Assembly (NCBI GenBank): GCA_029233985.1
Contig: JARGOK010000001.1
Span: 63,581 to 127,580, forward strand
DNA length: 64,000 nt
Direction of reading: 5' to 3'
Origin: Candidatus Altimarinota bacterium
GTDB lineage: Bacteria; Patescibacteriota; Gracilibacteria; JAUYGZ01
Position numbers and translations under genes: made by a program. Positions 45,201-54,820 of this stretch are shown piece by piece; positions within the stretch are counted from its first letter, which is position 1, and each line of letters begins with the position of its first letter. Below the pieces are notes generated by a model. It was not told the DNA's origin, ran no database searches, and saw only the letters and a list, made by a program, of their open reading frames with translations.

Positions 45201-48200
45201 GACGATTATTGAGGTCAGACACCAATTCTGGATCCATCCCCTGGGTGTGTAGCTGGAGGTTTCCGAGGAGGGGAGTGTCGGTGAGGAGTTGGTAAGGATT
45301 GTAGTGTAGGACTTCTTTTTTTTGCTCAGCAAGAAGCGGAGCAAGAATTGCCTCTCTACCCTTGCCTTGATGTCTCATTTTTTTATCCTTTATTTTTGAC
45401 ACAGAGCTCTTTTTTTGTCCTATTACAGAATTTTTTTGGTATTTTAGTACAAGATTGTTAAATGTATCGATAAGCTGAAACCGTTTCTTTGCTCTTGTGA
45501 CACTCCTTGCATTTACAGGAGCCCCATCTCTTATCTTGAAGGCAAAGCTATCGATCATTTCGTAGAGCACACCTGGCGTGGCTTTTAAGTTTTTGAGACC
45601 AAAAAGCATTTTTACAGTATCGATCTCTGTATATTTCTTATACCATCCTGATATCGACGCCTGATATCTCCCTCCTTGTTCTATGGTTTTTTCGGAGTGA
45701 ATCGTCAGCCACCGTGTTTCATTATCGAAGAGATATTGGGAAACTTCCTCATGATAGTGTCGCTTGCTAAATTTTGTCCGAGAAGATTTTTTAATAGATG
45801 AGGCAGCCATATCTAAGGCCTTTATCGCTTCCAGCACAATTTCACCATGAGGAATTGTACTTCTTCCCGATTTGTACGCTTCTCTTATTCTCTGAAATTC
45901 TTTGTGTTGGCTCGCTGCTGCTTCCAATTGGAACTCCATAAAATTTGCGACAATATCTATTGTAGCCAGCAAATATGTCTGCGCTGATTCTTGGTCTTTT
46001 TTATTTAAGAAATAGTGCTGTATTTCTTCAGCCATTTTGGCTGATTGCCGCATGAGTAACTGGTGACTCAGAGAGTGGATATCAAGCTTGAGGTCACCAT
46101 AAAAACCCTCACTGTAGAGGTATGAAACCGGACACTTGAGATGTGCTGGAATATTCATTTGCTTTTCTTGATTTTTTGCCACCACATCTAAATCCAAGCC
46201 CTCCTTACTGATTTCTTCGTAGTGATTGTGAGAAACAAGCCGAATTTCATCTGATTCCCAGATATCAACCGGCTCTGTATATGTGACCATATCCAAAAGC
46301 AACATCTCAGCTTGAAAGTGCAGATGCTTGTAGTTCTTAAATTTTTTAGGGTCATCGAGGAGAAGACTTTTTGCATAATTTTTTTTATTCTTTTGAGTAT
46401 GACTTTTTTTTCTAGCCTGAATCAAACTCTCTCTGACTTTATCGCTCATTGGTACACCAGTGTAAGTATCCAAGATCTGAGACACAAAGCCTACAGATAT
46501 CTCCTTCCATTTCTTTGATGTATAAATAGACTCGATTTTTTTTTCTGATTCTGCAAGAGTAAGAACAACGTCCCAAACATCACACAAGTCGATTAATACG
46601 TTTTCAGCGATAATCTCCCACTCTTTTTTATCTCTTCCGTTGATCTTTTGATAATATCCAAAAATACTTGAAGAAATGTTTGATTTATCTAGTGGAATTT
46701 CTTGAGCATTCTTCAATAGACGCAGATGGACTTTTACTGAGCGAATTGCTGCATCATAAAGTGCAGAGGCAACTTTCTGTCTTGGTATACTGAGCTTATT
46801 GTAGCGCTCTACCAGTACCATAAACTGCTTTTCTATCTCCTCAGACCGCTTCCGATCCATCATCTCTAGAGTGACACTATATTTTTTTTTCTCATTTTCT
46901 GAAACAACAATGAAGGTTTCAGTGGGGAGGAAGGATTCATCGACTGACTCTTCTTTAAGGACGCTCATACTATCTCCAGGATAGACTCGGAAGCTTCTTT
47001 GGTAATTCAAGGTCTCTTCTGTTGCATCGATGTATGCTGATATTTGATTTTCTGAGACATGTCCAGATTGCCTGATATAGCCTAAAAGCCCATTCATTCT
47101 TTTTGTTTTAAGCACTTCTGATGAGGTCTGATCTTCGAGTGAGGTGAGAATAATAGGAAGTGTATTGAGAAGTTCTTGTGTTCTTTCTGGAGACGCATGT
47201 TTCTCTTCTTTATCAAGAGAGAAGGGTAATTCTAAAGCCATGCATTGAAGAGTCATCGGAGTGAGAAAGTGCTCATTCACTTTCTTGCTTGTGTTTAATT
47301 TCACAATCTCATCCTCTGAAGTAAAATTCACTGCCTTCCTTCCGATATTTAGATTTAAAGTGAGCTCCCTGTAGAGTTGCGTAATGAGCTTTGAATTTTT
47401 AATCAACAGTTCATCTTCGGGTGCTTTATTTTTTACACTCGAAATAAGCTGCCGCGACATTCCTTGGAGAAATTTTAAAATAGCATTTATGTTTTTGTTT
47501 ATTCGAAAAAGAACTTCTCCAGAAATAAGTTTTTGAAAGCCAATTTGACTTTGGATGTCTTGCTTACTTTGAATACCAGAATTAACTGCAGACGTGACAC
47601 TTGCCACATACAATCTCAAAAATCTCAGAACCTGTCTTTGCTTGTCGATTTCTAACTCACTGCGTATTTCGTCATTGATTTCTTCGATAACCCTATTCCA
47701 CCTTTTGATCTCCATCTCCGCAGGTTTGTATTTGAGTTTAATTTTAAACAGCATGTTTCCATCAATAGCAGTCTGGATGTGATCAGTGTCTTTATCTAGT
47801 CTAAGATGCTCTGGGATGATCTCAATTGCCTTGAGATACTCTGATTGATGTTGGTTTTCGGACATCTTGTCTCCTGGGTATTCACGTCTTGTAGCCAGGT
47901 ATTTTGCCATTTCCTGTGAAGCAAGAGCGTGTTCATCGATATCTTCTTGGGTGAGATCTCCTTCTTTGGTTTTACATACATACCCATTAAAACCACCTGT
48001 GAGTCTTTCTAAGATCAGTTTAGAAACATTCCTCATATCTACATACTCTGCTTTTACAAGAGATATCAGATGTGATGACTCAAGGCGTTCAGAGGCTTCG
48101 TCAAAGCTCAGGTTTTTCTTTGGAGATCCTTTTTTGAGACGGACAGGAAAAGCCAGTAAAATGAGCTGCAGTGATTGTTCGGTTAGCTGATGCGAACTAT

Positions 48201-50031
48201 AGTTTAATTCAGATTCATTCCATGGCACATTGTCGACAAAATCGTCTTGAAAGCTAAAACCTTGAGGGTCAGCCGATAAAGACTTCACAACTGTTTTTGC
48301 AAAACGAGTATTGAGATCCTTTCTGTTTCCTGACGCATCCCAGATTTCTTTTCCTTCTTGTAAAAGACGGATGACAACATGAGTATGATCTTTGAGATAC
48401 TTCAAAAACTGAGCTTGGATCACATCGAGTTTGATAGGGAGGTTTCCTGCAAGAGTTCGTCCGATATTTTTTTGAACAGGTTTTTCAAGAGCAGCTTTAC
48501 TTATATAACTAAATAAGCGACCAGCAATCACTCGAAGACCTTGATAAGCTTGAGCTTGTTGTATTGGATTGAGTTCTTGTCTGATGAGTTCATTGATTTC
48601 TAATACACATTTTTTTTCTAGACTCAGACTTTTTGTTCTTTTCTCAAAACGTATCTTCATTGGGGAAACTCCGTCCATATCGATGGCTTTTTGGAGAATA
48701 TCTGAGTCGTGTTCGATACGATTTTCTTTTGGAATACTTTCTATCATATCGCAATACCGAGGGAACTTAGAACGCTCAGATTCGTTGAACCATTCATCGT
48801 GAAGATCTTGAGTCCATAGTGGCACAGGCGAAATATTTTTCACCCTTTTTATTTCAGCATCGTACTTTCCCCATCCTTCTGATAAGCCTCTGGAAATATC
48901 GAGTAATATTCCACGTACAGAAACCTCAGTAGACATCAGACTGAGTGTTTCGTTTTTGAATTGATACCGAGAGACTCCCATATACGAAGGGAGTAGATCG
49001 AAATATGCTTCTAGATCTTTTTTTTGATTTTCAATAGTTACATCAAAATCTGTGTAGTGCTGTACCCATGCGATGAGCACTTCTTTTTTAAAGAGATTCA
49101 ACTGTTGTAATTCCATCCATCCATCCAGGTCATTTTTCAAATGTTTCATCAAAATATTGACTATTTTGACATGAAAAGAAGCGTGTAAAAAGACGTCAGA
49201 ATCATTGTAGTTTTTTATCATCTCTTTGACAGAAAGAAGACTTTTTGGCAACTCTGGGAACTCATAGTTTTCATCAAAAAAGGGATGATTTTTTATTTGG
49301 GCAATTACATATTCTGGATTTGTAAAACAGATTAAGGTAGATAAGTTGGCATTTATAGTAACGATTGCCTGCCACATCAGCATTTTTTGAGTTTCTTCGC
49401 TTATTTCTCCGAATTCTGCAAAGAATGTGTCTATTTGTGCTTGAAGATCCTTCGCCTGAGAAGCGTTTAAAATTTTTGAGATAATGCGAGGTCCATCTGG
49501 TACTTCATCTGTATTGAGAGATCCGGATACGGTGAGAAAGCCATCTTTTTCTCCTGTTTTTGTCAGCAAAAGGGGAATTTTCCCATCCCAATCCTTTGGG
49601 AAATCTTGAAGTACTGTGTTTTCAGACTGAGCAGGTACCTTTCCCTCTGGGCTATTTTGAGCAGACGGCATTTTCATATGCTCTGAGCTTTGGATAGCTG
49701 GCATACACTCCGAATTTTTGAGGCTCTTGGCATCACATTTTTTGATATCATTGATCAAATCTGTTATTTGATCTGATAGGGCATCATTCATTGCGAGGTG
49801 TTTGCCAGACAAGACCAGCACAAGGTTTGCCAAAAGAACTCTGTCTCCATCTTCATCGAAACTCACCTCTTCTTGCAATAAATCTTCGAGTTCTTTTCGA
49901 AATAAAGTGTATTCACTCAAGATTTGTTCATTTCCATCTTTTTTTAAGAAAGATGCTATTTCGTTTAGATGAAGCTTCACAATTTCTCGTGCAATTTGGT
50001 CATTGGATGGTGATTGAGCTGAAGTGTTCAT
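42223..50031 (-). CDS. Giant helical-repeat protein, 2602 aa
   Basis: Unrecognised, the largest protein here. No signal peptide or TM helix. At least three imperfect repeats of about 310 residues start near 390, 710 and 1010; two of them open with REYPGDKMSEN and FRVYPGDSMSV. Each has an Ile/Pro-rich strand, a K-x-K segment, then long helices. Residues about 2060-2190 form a low-complexity linker rich in Pro, Glu, Ser and Gly (PTKTPDPTEEPVPAGEPSPP), followed by a charged helical C-terminal domain. The start lies 5 bases after the 1560-residue gene with no Shine-Dalgarno, suggesting coupled translation. A scaffold role is conceivable; no enzyme motif was seen. Confidence 0.75.
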   Translation of the reverse strand: MNTSAQSPSNDQIAREIVKLHLNEIASFLKKDGNEQILSEYTLFRKELEDLLQEEVSFDEDGDRVLLANLVLVLSGKHLAMNDALSDQITDLINDIKKCDAKSLKNSECMPAIQSSEHMKMPSAQNSPEGKVPAQSENTVLQDFPKDWDGKIPLLLTKTGEKDGFLTVSGSLNTDEVPDGPRIISKILNASQAKDLQAQIDTFFAEFGEISEETQKMLMWQAIVTINANLSTLICFTNPEYVIAQIKNHPFFDENYEFPELPKSLLSVKEMIKNYNDSDVFLHASFHVKIVNILMKHLKNDLDGWMELQQLNLFKKEVLIAWVQHYTDFDVTIENQKKDLEAYFDLLPSYMGVSRYQFKNETLSLMSTEVSVRGILLDISRGLSEGWGKYDAEIKRVKNISPVPLWTQDLHDEWFNESERSKFPRYCDMIESIPKENRIEHDSDILQKAIDMDGVSPMKIRFEKRTKSLSLEKKCVLEINELIRQELNPIQQAQAYQGLRVIAGRLFSYISKAALEKPVQKNIGRTLAGNLPIKLDVIQAQFLKYLKDHTHVVIRLLQEGKEIWDASGNRKDLNTRFAKTVVKSLSADPQGFSFQDDFVDNVPWNESELNYSSHQLTEQSLQLILLAFPVRLKKGSPKKNLSFDEASERLESSHLISLVKAEYVDMRNVSKLILERLTGGFNGYVCKTKEGDLTQEDIDEHALASQEMAKYLATRREYPGDKMSENQHQSEYLKAIEIIPEHLRLDKDTDHIQTAIDGNMLFKIKLKYKPAEMEIKRWNRVIEEINDEIRSELEIDKQRQVLRFLRLYVASVTSAVNSGIQSKQDIQSQIGFQKLISGEVLFRINKNINAILKFLQGMSRQLISSVKNKAPEDELLIKNSKLITQLYRELTLNLNIGRKAVNFTSEDEIVKLNTSKKVNEHFLTPMTLQCMALELPFSLDKEEKHASPERTQELLNTLPIILTSLEDQTSSEVLKTKRMNGLLGYIRQSGHVSENQISAYIDATEETLNYQRSFRVYPGDSMSVLKEESVDESFLPTETFIVVSENEKKKYSVTLEMMDRKRSEEIEKQFMVLVERYNKLSIPRQKVASALYDAAIRSVKVHLRLLKNAQEIPLDKSNISSSIFGYYQKINGRDKKEWEIIAENVLIDLCDVWDVVLTLAESEKKIESIYTSKKWKEISVGFVSQILDTYTGVPMSDKVRESLIQARKKSHTQKNKKNYAKSLLLDDPKKFKNYKHLHFQAEMLLLDMVTYTEPVDIWESDEIRLVSHNHYEEISKEGLDLDVVAKNQEKQMNIPAHLKCPVSYLYSEGFYGDLKLDIHSLSHQLLMRQSAKMAEEIQHYFLNKKDQESAQTYLLATIDIVANFMEFQLEAAASQHKEFQRIREAYKSGRSTIPHGEIVLEAIKALDMAASSIKKSSRTKFSKRHYHEEVSQYLFDNETRWLTIHSEKTIEQGGRYQASISGWYKKYTEIDTVKMLFGLKNLKATPGVLYEMIDSFAFKIRDGAPVNARSVTRAKKRFQLIDTFNNLVLKYQKNSVIGQKKSSVSKIKDKKMRHQGKGREAILAPLLAEQKKEVLHYNPYQLLTDTPLLGNLQLHTQGMDPELVSDLNNRLEGVKVVSQEKVFSLARASVERFVHHSKQFWDAYKDGQLNGKAKLKKIESGQEPLDIIAYEDAIQNIITHAIGSAKGLESRNQLKTDTYFEREWTKVIHDPLKKWAMDFSGASNKLVKSWLGKIQEWEGSESTEYLKGTSLSLDDITVPALQYIAHVTGGNQVDILQKSLFPELTDLERKACATFIDNSLRAKKRDIMEVKIILEDAEFLEDERRKMVPALLKMLNAQVSSPLVKRNEQLIEGLFKKHLESIVSEAASDGEEDTVAALIIKDLNGKLEEVMIMVLEKTEEMESIPEEDLEKLIEVENWLKENPEGMITSDQREEIESLVREIRSLVKDSNTNLQGGGALDVQAQNFNDLGRKDEALDDLTNTKPTKEFKDSIETAVLLNELGIILADGHYALLSKNKETETFTAEDFEFLEILEKRLSEESMVILTPENIRELRKEMDEIRAEFGVTVVDPKEEAGNEVDGDPSPKDSGSVGGAHKKNGDPKVPGSKTEEPGVRTQKEKDLSPKSKNSDIELPTNPTKTPDPTEEPVPAGEPSPPQSTEVTPVDVGSGASASGGNTGDRNRTGFGVDIPSYTSADVVIPAVPQIQNESAEDFLQKATQRQVLGMLQQSPEVLAQLGQLNPETFAKIFAEMVKKVVPGLKKDVEIAKKSASYSHSLDGRENTRKQKAYSKRPQLLNEERNLIREIVYDEIKEELKRRTKNNADMKSELADITIDEFVDMERCSDFIAKYFNKVLRNEEGKLYDSTLYSRVLEEIQPEFEESTLDSIKNSVMVALLEYGKRLAEEILEVTDASDIQVTSMNVLTKEQREELSDHLDWLKKVTEKCPVNDNARIHSATREAVALSRWINEDLDGFVSCHFFPAVIVRLRSFRYRYKLVKKQEKWHLASQKVEMRTLEQQEMDYWKAHPSYFSHPKLNEKQGQYNVLKENIQKTKEALISLEKRLRFAKSNPDTIENIQALEVSMTLTRGELQALQLKERKFDSQL

Positions 50032-50036
50032 GGTTT

Positions 50037-53000
50037 TTATTGAGAAGATTGAGAAGTATTGTTTTTCTTCTGATGGCGGTTTTTTAAGGTAAGCATAATG
50101 AGGTCTCTGCAGGTATTTAAAGCATTTAATCGTTCTTGCTCATTGTTATATGTATCATCATTTAGGAGATCTGTTACAGCATTTGATATGACACCGGTCA
50201 TATCCTCTAATGCTACCGATTGAGATTCGTTTTTATGAGTCGTAATCTCAATACCCTCTTGATCAGCTGTTTTTTTTGCATAATTGAAAAGAGCCTCTGC
50301 TCCAAAAATCTCAGCATGAAGATCTGGCTCGAGAACAGGGATTTTAGCGTCTCTGCTCTGAGTACGGAGCCGGCTAGCGGCTTCGAGAGAAAGATGTTCG
50401 ACAATATAATCGAGCCCATGAAGCTCAGTCTCGTAAAGACCTGGTACTTTATTTTTTTCTAAGCCTTTCATATTATCGTATGCACGCTGTAGCACTTGAG
50501 AAATGACGGCGTTTGTTTGATCATGATTTGGGAAGCGATGTACAATACTTTTCTTGAGATGATTGATTAAAAATCTTTTTTTATACATCAGGGTCAGGTC
50601 TAGAGGTGATTTTTTTCTGTGCTTCCAGAGAGCTTTACAAGCTTTAATAAGCAACATCTCCTGTCGGAGTTCCAATTCTGCGTCGAGTGTTTTTAGAGGC
50701 TCTCCAAGCTCCTCTTTTCTTAAAATTATCTTCAACTGATCGTAAACAGCGTTCCAAGCGTAATTCCGATAGGCTTGAAACCAGTCGTATATCTCGAAAA
50801 ATTTGAGTTTTTGGGCTTCGGTTGAGACGGATGCTGACATCAGGAATCGATCTATCCGATCATTTGCTTTTTGGTAACTCGCTCTGCTGATCGGTTTGAT
50901 ACGAATGCTCTTTTTTTTGATGATGTCTGGATGCTTGAGATTGCAATCCTGAGCATATGCGACTGAGCTGTACCCGGAGTTTTTTTCTTCCATCAATACC
51001 AAATTGATTGTTTCTCCAGATGCCATCACTTCCTGAACAGAACGAAGAGGGAGGTCTTGAGGACTCATCTTTACACTCAGTTGAGCATTAGACTGAGGGG
51101 TTTCAGAAGGAATTTTTAGGGATCTTCTAGGGGTGAGGAGAGGGTGATTCAGGTCGGACTGAAGAGCTGGGATCCTTAAGGTGTCTTTTTTATTTGCTCC
51201 GTATGTCATATTGATAGCCAAACAAGACCTGATCATTTCGATAAAATGATCCCAGCTGAGATGTTGTTCTCGAAAAGGAAGGGTTTGTCTACCAGATATC
51301 AATTGTTGACTCATCTTTTCATCAGACAGCTCAGTTATTATTTTTTTGCAAAAGGAGTCAATCATCTTCGCAAGAGGCCCTGCCTCCATGCTCATTTTCA
51401 ATTTTCTTGATGAACTCAAGAAACCGTTTTTGATCATCTCAACAGCATGTTTTTCTGCAAATTCCAAGAGTGCTATCGTAAAATCTTGTTTTGAATCCAC
51501 TCCCAGTATGCTAAAGATCTCGAGACAGTCTTCCATTATATTCAACCGATGTGCAGCTTCATGGTAGGCACTGTAGGGTTCATTTCCCGTAATGGCTGCT
51601 CCTATTTTTTCTTTGAGCAGTGTCTTCACAGCTAATGGTGATGGATTGTTAGGATTGTTAGTAAAGGCAAAAAGAGCACTCTTTATCAAAGTACCTTCGA
51701 ATTTGATGATGACTTCGTGAAATCTTTGCCATAGTTTCTTGTGCTCTTCAGGCAAAATTTGATACTTTTCCGTAAATTCTTGGAAGCGTTTTTGGAGTAT
51801 TTCTTCCTCTTCTGAAGAAATCAGACATATCAAGAACTGTTTTTGACGATGACTCGCTTGAGATGGGAATTCATCTGGCTTGTAGATATCACAAGGGATC
51901 ATACCAGTGTCTGGAAGTGACATCGACCTCAAGAATACGGTCTGAGGGAGGAGCGGGTTTACGAGCTCTTGAGCATCAGGGAGAGGCACGTCCCGAGCTG
52001 CTTTTTCAAGTTTTGATGAATTTCCATACACTTCTGCTTCTAGAGAAGGTTCGAGGATTTGTAGCCGAGACAAACCATTGGTGTTTTTTTTGGAAAGAAT
52101 AGCAATATAATCATACTCAAGGTACTTGAGAAACTTTTTAAAATCGGCAAGAGGAGTCCCGTCTGTGCACTTCAGTTTAGGTGTTGAGTTTATCAATTCA
52201 TCAAGGAGTTCTTCTGTGTAGAGCTTTTCAAAATGTGGTTTTAAATTTTTAGAATTAACTTCATGATCTATACCACTGTTTTGCAATTGATATTTGAAAA
52301 ATTGTTCAGGGTTTTTTGCTATATTTTTGATGATTTCGGAGCTACTAGCTTGTGTTTCCCACAGAGAAACCAAGAGTTCTACAATGGACAAATAAGAGTC
52401 TATAGAAGCATTTGTGACTATGGTTTTATTTTTTGAAAGAATTTTCATGCACCTCTTTCTTTTTGATCTAGAAGTTTTCCTTAGACATCCACTCACTGAT
52501 CCAGTGCACAAACTTCCAACAACAAATACTGCATCTTCAAAAATTTTAAAGAATCTTTTTTCTTGTTTTTCACTCATTGGAGAGAGCTGGCTTATCAGAT
52601 CATTCCACCTTTTTTTATATCCTTCGAAGTCTGCTCTTTGGAGAGGAAAAATTTTCACTCGATCTTTGTTTTGTGAGGTTCTGTGGTACTCCTCATCTGT
52701 CATCATTTTACATGGGAGCTTTCCGGGTTGCCATTGCTGAATAACAACAGATGTCGAAGCATCTGGATTGAGGTACTCAGGTGATTTTTGGTTTACAGAT
52801 CCGAGTGCTTTTCCTTGAATCACTGAGGAATTTTCACTTTCAACATCCTCATGTTTTTTGAGGGATTTATGTAGTGTATGAAGAGGATCTAATACGTCCG
52901 ACTCAAGAACTGGGATTCGAAGTTTATGAGATACTTGAGAAGAAGACACTCCAAGTATATTGTGTGATGTAGTCCATCTAATAAAATCGAGAAAATGATC

Positions 53001-54719
53001 AAAGCTCTGCGTGTAGTCTACGGTCAATTTCAATCCCGGGTTATTCATTACTTTATAAATATTATTCTTCTCATTAAAAGCTTTGATAGACTTATCAAGA
53101 TAGCTCAGCATGATCCTTCCATGCTCAGAGTCTTTTTCTAGCAAATATCGATATTCGTCATTATTATTTTTCAAATCGTTCAGCAAATGGTCCATCAAAT
53201 GCCTCTGTATATATTCTCTTATCCCTATGATACGTTGACTTTTTTCATATGACTTGAGCTTCATAAAACACTCCAATATCCCTCCCATTGCATTGAGTAT
53301 TGTGACTGCTTCTCCATAGGCACTATATGGGCTTTTCAAGTAATAATGTGCACCAAAACTCTTAAAAAGCATTCTTATGTATTCATCGTTTTTTTGAAGA
53401 GGAGTAAGTGCTGTATGAATTGCTGAAGATTCTATGCCTCCAACCTCAATAAGAAACTGTAAAAATGCTTTTCTTTTCTCGGAGCCAAAAGATGATATGA
53501 CACTTTTCAGGTCTGCATAAGTATTCCTAAGAGTTTCTTCTTGGGAAGGAGTTATCAGCCTCATTAATATTTGACTATTGTTTTGCACTCTCTCTCCATC
53601 ATATTCTTCATTTAGAGTAATTTCACAAGGGATCATCCCTGACTTTGGGAGTTCCTTTATCTTGAATACCATCTCTTTTGCATCAGGAGATTTTCTTTCT
53701 GCTGCTGTGAGAGGTAGAGGAGTAAAAGTGAAGTATTGACCTTCTGTTGACTCATGAATCACTTCATTTTTTTGAGCTAATGGTACATACGTACTCTCTT
53801 CACCAATAAGGTGCAGGTACTTTTGACGATCTTCATCAGAAAGAAGAGGAAGGACAGCTTCTGACGTCTTTGCAAGCCTCTGTCCATAATATGTTTCTTC
53901 CCTCATAAGAAGATCTACTCGACTTCCCATAGTCATTTTTTTCCCCTCAAAAGACCTCATTAAATCATCGATATGCTTATTGATATAACTCTTTAGTTTT
54001 GGTTTCAATTCTCTTTCCTCAAAATGCATACCAGGTGCTAATGATGCAAAGATTGTTTTCAATATCTCATCAGCCATTTCTTTTTTAGCATATTTTTTGA
54101 TAGCAGAACCCCTGCTCATTGTTGTAGGAGCAGCAAAGAATTTTGCAGAGTTTTTTTGACAATAATAATTCGCTTCAATTTTTTTTTGAGGATCTATTAC
54201 CCCACCTTTTATAATATGCTCAGAAGATTTTGCTAAGGCACTATTTAGTTCTGTCAAAGAGCTCGTCCAACCTATGATGAGCTGTCTCCTCAATTGTTCT
54301 ACAATTCCAAAGGTTTTATTAAATTCCTCTCTCTCTCCTTCAAAAAGATCTCTGAGCTCATTTTCCATTTTTGCTACTTTCTCAAGATCTAGATGAAGAA
54401 CCTGAGAAAATGTTCCTCTCATGAGTTTTTCATCTTTTTTTGGCTTTGGGAAAAGTCTTTGATTGACCGCATTATGATACTCCGTGACACTTTTACAGCT
54501 CGAAACATCATCAGCAAAATAGAAGGGTTCGATAGTCAATATTTCTCTTTTTTCTGGAGATTCAGCAGCCGTACTCACTTTTTTTCTTATTTCTAAGACT
54601 CCATCACGAAACTCAGCAGAATTCCCTAATGATGGTTGAATCTTTTTCTTAGGCCCTATTTTCTCGTTTGGAGCTCTTTCTTGAGAGTTTTGCCGATTTT
54701 TTTTCTTTCTTTTAGCCAT
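50037..54719 (-). CDS. Giant repeat protein, 1560 aa
   Basis: Unrecognised. The Lys-rich start MAKRKKKNRQNS could bind nucleic acid. Four repeats of about 290 residues: each begins with a short beta motif (GMIPCEITLNEEY near 361, GKLPCKMMTDEEY near 666, GMIPCDIYKPDEF near 940, a weaker one near 1234). Each closes with LRIPVLESDVLDPL, LQILEPSLEAEVYG, LRIPALQSDLNHPL or AKIPVLEPDLHAEI. The repeats share the layout of those in the adjacent 2602-residue protein. ATG 54719 is chosen over TTG 54749 because the -10 element lies at 54749-54754. First gene of the giant operon. Confidence 0.75.
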   Translation of the reverse strand: MAKRKKKNRQNSQERAPNEKIGPKKKIQPSLGNSAEFRDGVLEIRKKVSTAAESPEKREILTIEPFYFADDVSSCKSVTEYHNAVNQRLFPKPKKDEKLMRGTFSQVLHLDLEKVAKMENELRDLFEGEREEFNKTFGIVEQLRRQLIIGWTSSLTELNSALAKSSEHIIKGGVIDPQKKIEANYYCQKNSAKFFAAPTTMSRGSAIKKYAKKEMADEILKTIFASLAPGMHFEERELKPKLKSYINKHIDDLMRSFEGKKMTMGSRVDLLMREETYYGQRLAKTSEAVLPLLSDEDRQKYLHLIGEESTYVPLAQKNEVIHESTEGQYFTFTPLPLTAAERKSPDAKEMVFKIKELPKSGMIPCEITLNEEYDGERVQNNSQILMRLITPSQEETLRNTYADLKSVISSFGSEKRKAFLQFLIEVGGIESSAIHTALTPLQKNDEYIRMLFKSFGAHYYLKSPYSAYGEAVTILNAMGGILECFMKLKSYEKSQRIIGIREYIQRHLMDHLLNDLKNNNDEYRYLLEKDSEHGRIMLSYLDKSIKAFNEKNNIYKVMNNPGLKLTVDYTQSFDHFLDFIRWTTSHNILGVSSSQVSHKLRIPVLESDVLDPLHTLHKSLKKHEDVESENSSVIQGKALGSVNQKSPEYLNPDASTSVVIQQWQPGKLPCKMMTDEEYHRTSQNKDRVKIFPLQRADFEGYKKRWNDLISQLSPMSEKQEKRFFKIFEDAVFVVGSLCTGSVSGCLRKTSRSKRKRCMKILSKNKTIVTNASIDSYLSIVELLVSLWETQASSSEIIKNIAKNPEQFFKYQLQNSGIDHEVNSKNLKPHFEKLYTEELLDELINSTPKLKCTDGTPLADFKKFLKYLEYDYIAILSKKNTNGLSRLQILEPSLEAEVYGNSSKLEKAARDVPLPDAQELVNPLLPQTVFLRSMSLPDTGMIPCDIYKPDEFPSQASHRQKQFLICLISSEEEEILQKRFQEFTEKYQILPEEHKKLWQRFHEVIIKFEGTLIKSALFAFTNNPNNPSPLAVKTLLKEKIGAAITGNEPYSAYHEAAHRLNIMEDCLEIFSILGVDSKQDFTIALLEFAEKHAVEMIKNGFLSSSRKLKMSMEAGPLAKMIDSFCKKIITELSDEKMSQQLISGRQTLPFREQHLSWDHFIEMIRSCLAINMTYGANKKDTLRIPALQSDLNHPLLTPRRSLKIPSETPQSNAQLSVKMSPQDLPLRSVQEVMASGETINLVLMEEKNSGYSSVAYAQDCNLKHPDIIKKKSIRIKPISRASYQKANDRIDRFLMSASVSTEAQKLKFFEIYDWFQAYRNYAWNAVYDQLKIILRKEELGEPLKTLDAELELRQEMLLIKACKALWKHRKKSPLDLTLMYKKRFLINHLKKSIVHRFPNHDQTNAVISQVLQRAYDNMKGLEKNKVPGLYETELHGLDYIVEHLSLEAASRLRTQSRDAKIPVLEPDLHAEIFGAEALFNYAKKTADQEGIEITTHKNESQSVALEDMTGVISNAVTDLLNDDTYNNEQERLNALNTCRDLIMLTLKNRHQKKNNTSQSSQ

Positions 54720-54748
54720 AGTAAAGGTGGTGTTGACTGAGGTTGACA

Positions 54749-54754
54749 ATTATA
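54749..54754 (-). promoter_or_regulatory. -10 element of the giant operon
   Basis: TATAAT on the minus strand, about 30 bases upstream of ATG 54719. No convincing -35. It lies just beyond the terminator of the upstream gene. Confidence 0.45.
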
Positions 54755-54765
54755 GTATATATCCT

Positions 54766-54789
54766 AAAAAAAGAAAGGCTTTTTGCCCT
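54766..54789 (-). terminator. Terminator after the 260-residue gene
   Basis: Minus strand: AGGGC, loop AAAAA, GCCTT (one G-U pair), TC, then seven T. It separates the 260-residue gene from the giant operon, so they are probably separate transcripts. Confidence 0.65.
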
Positions 54790-54820
54790 CCTTAATGGTG
54801 ATTGGAATGATGAGACTACG

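Noticed and set aside
50037-54719. HEAAH (formal HExxH) in the 1560-residue giant protein
   Set aside because: The homologous place in the first repeat reads YGEAVT, so the histidines are not conserved within the protein itself; a chance match.
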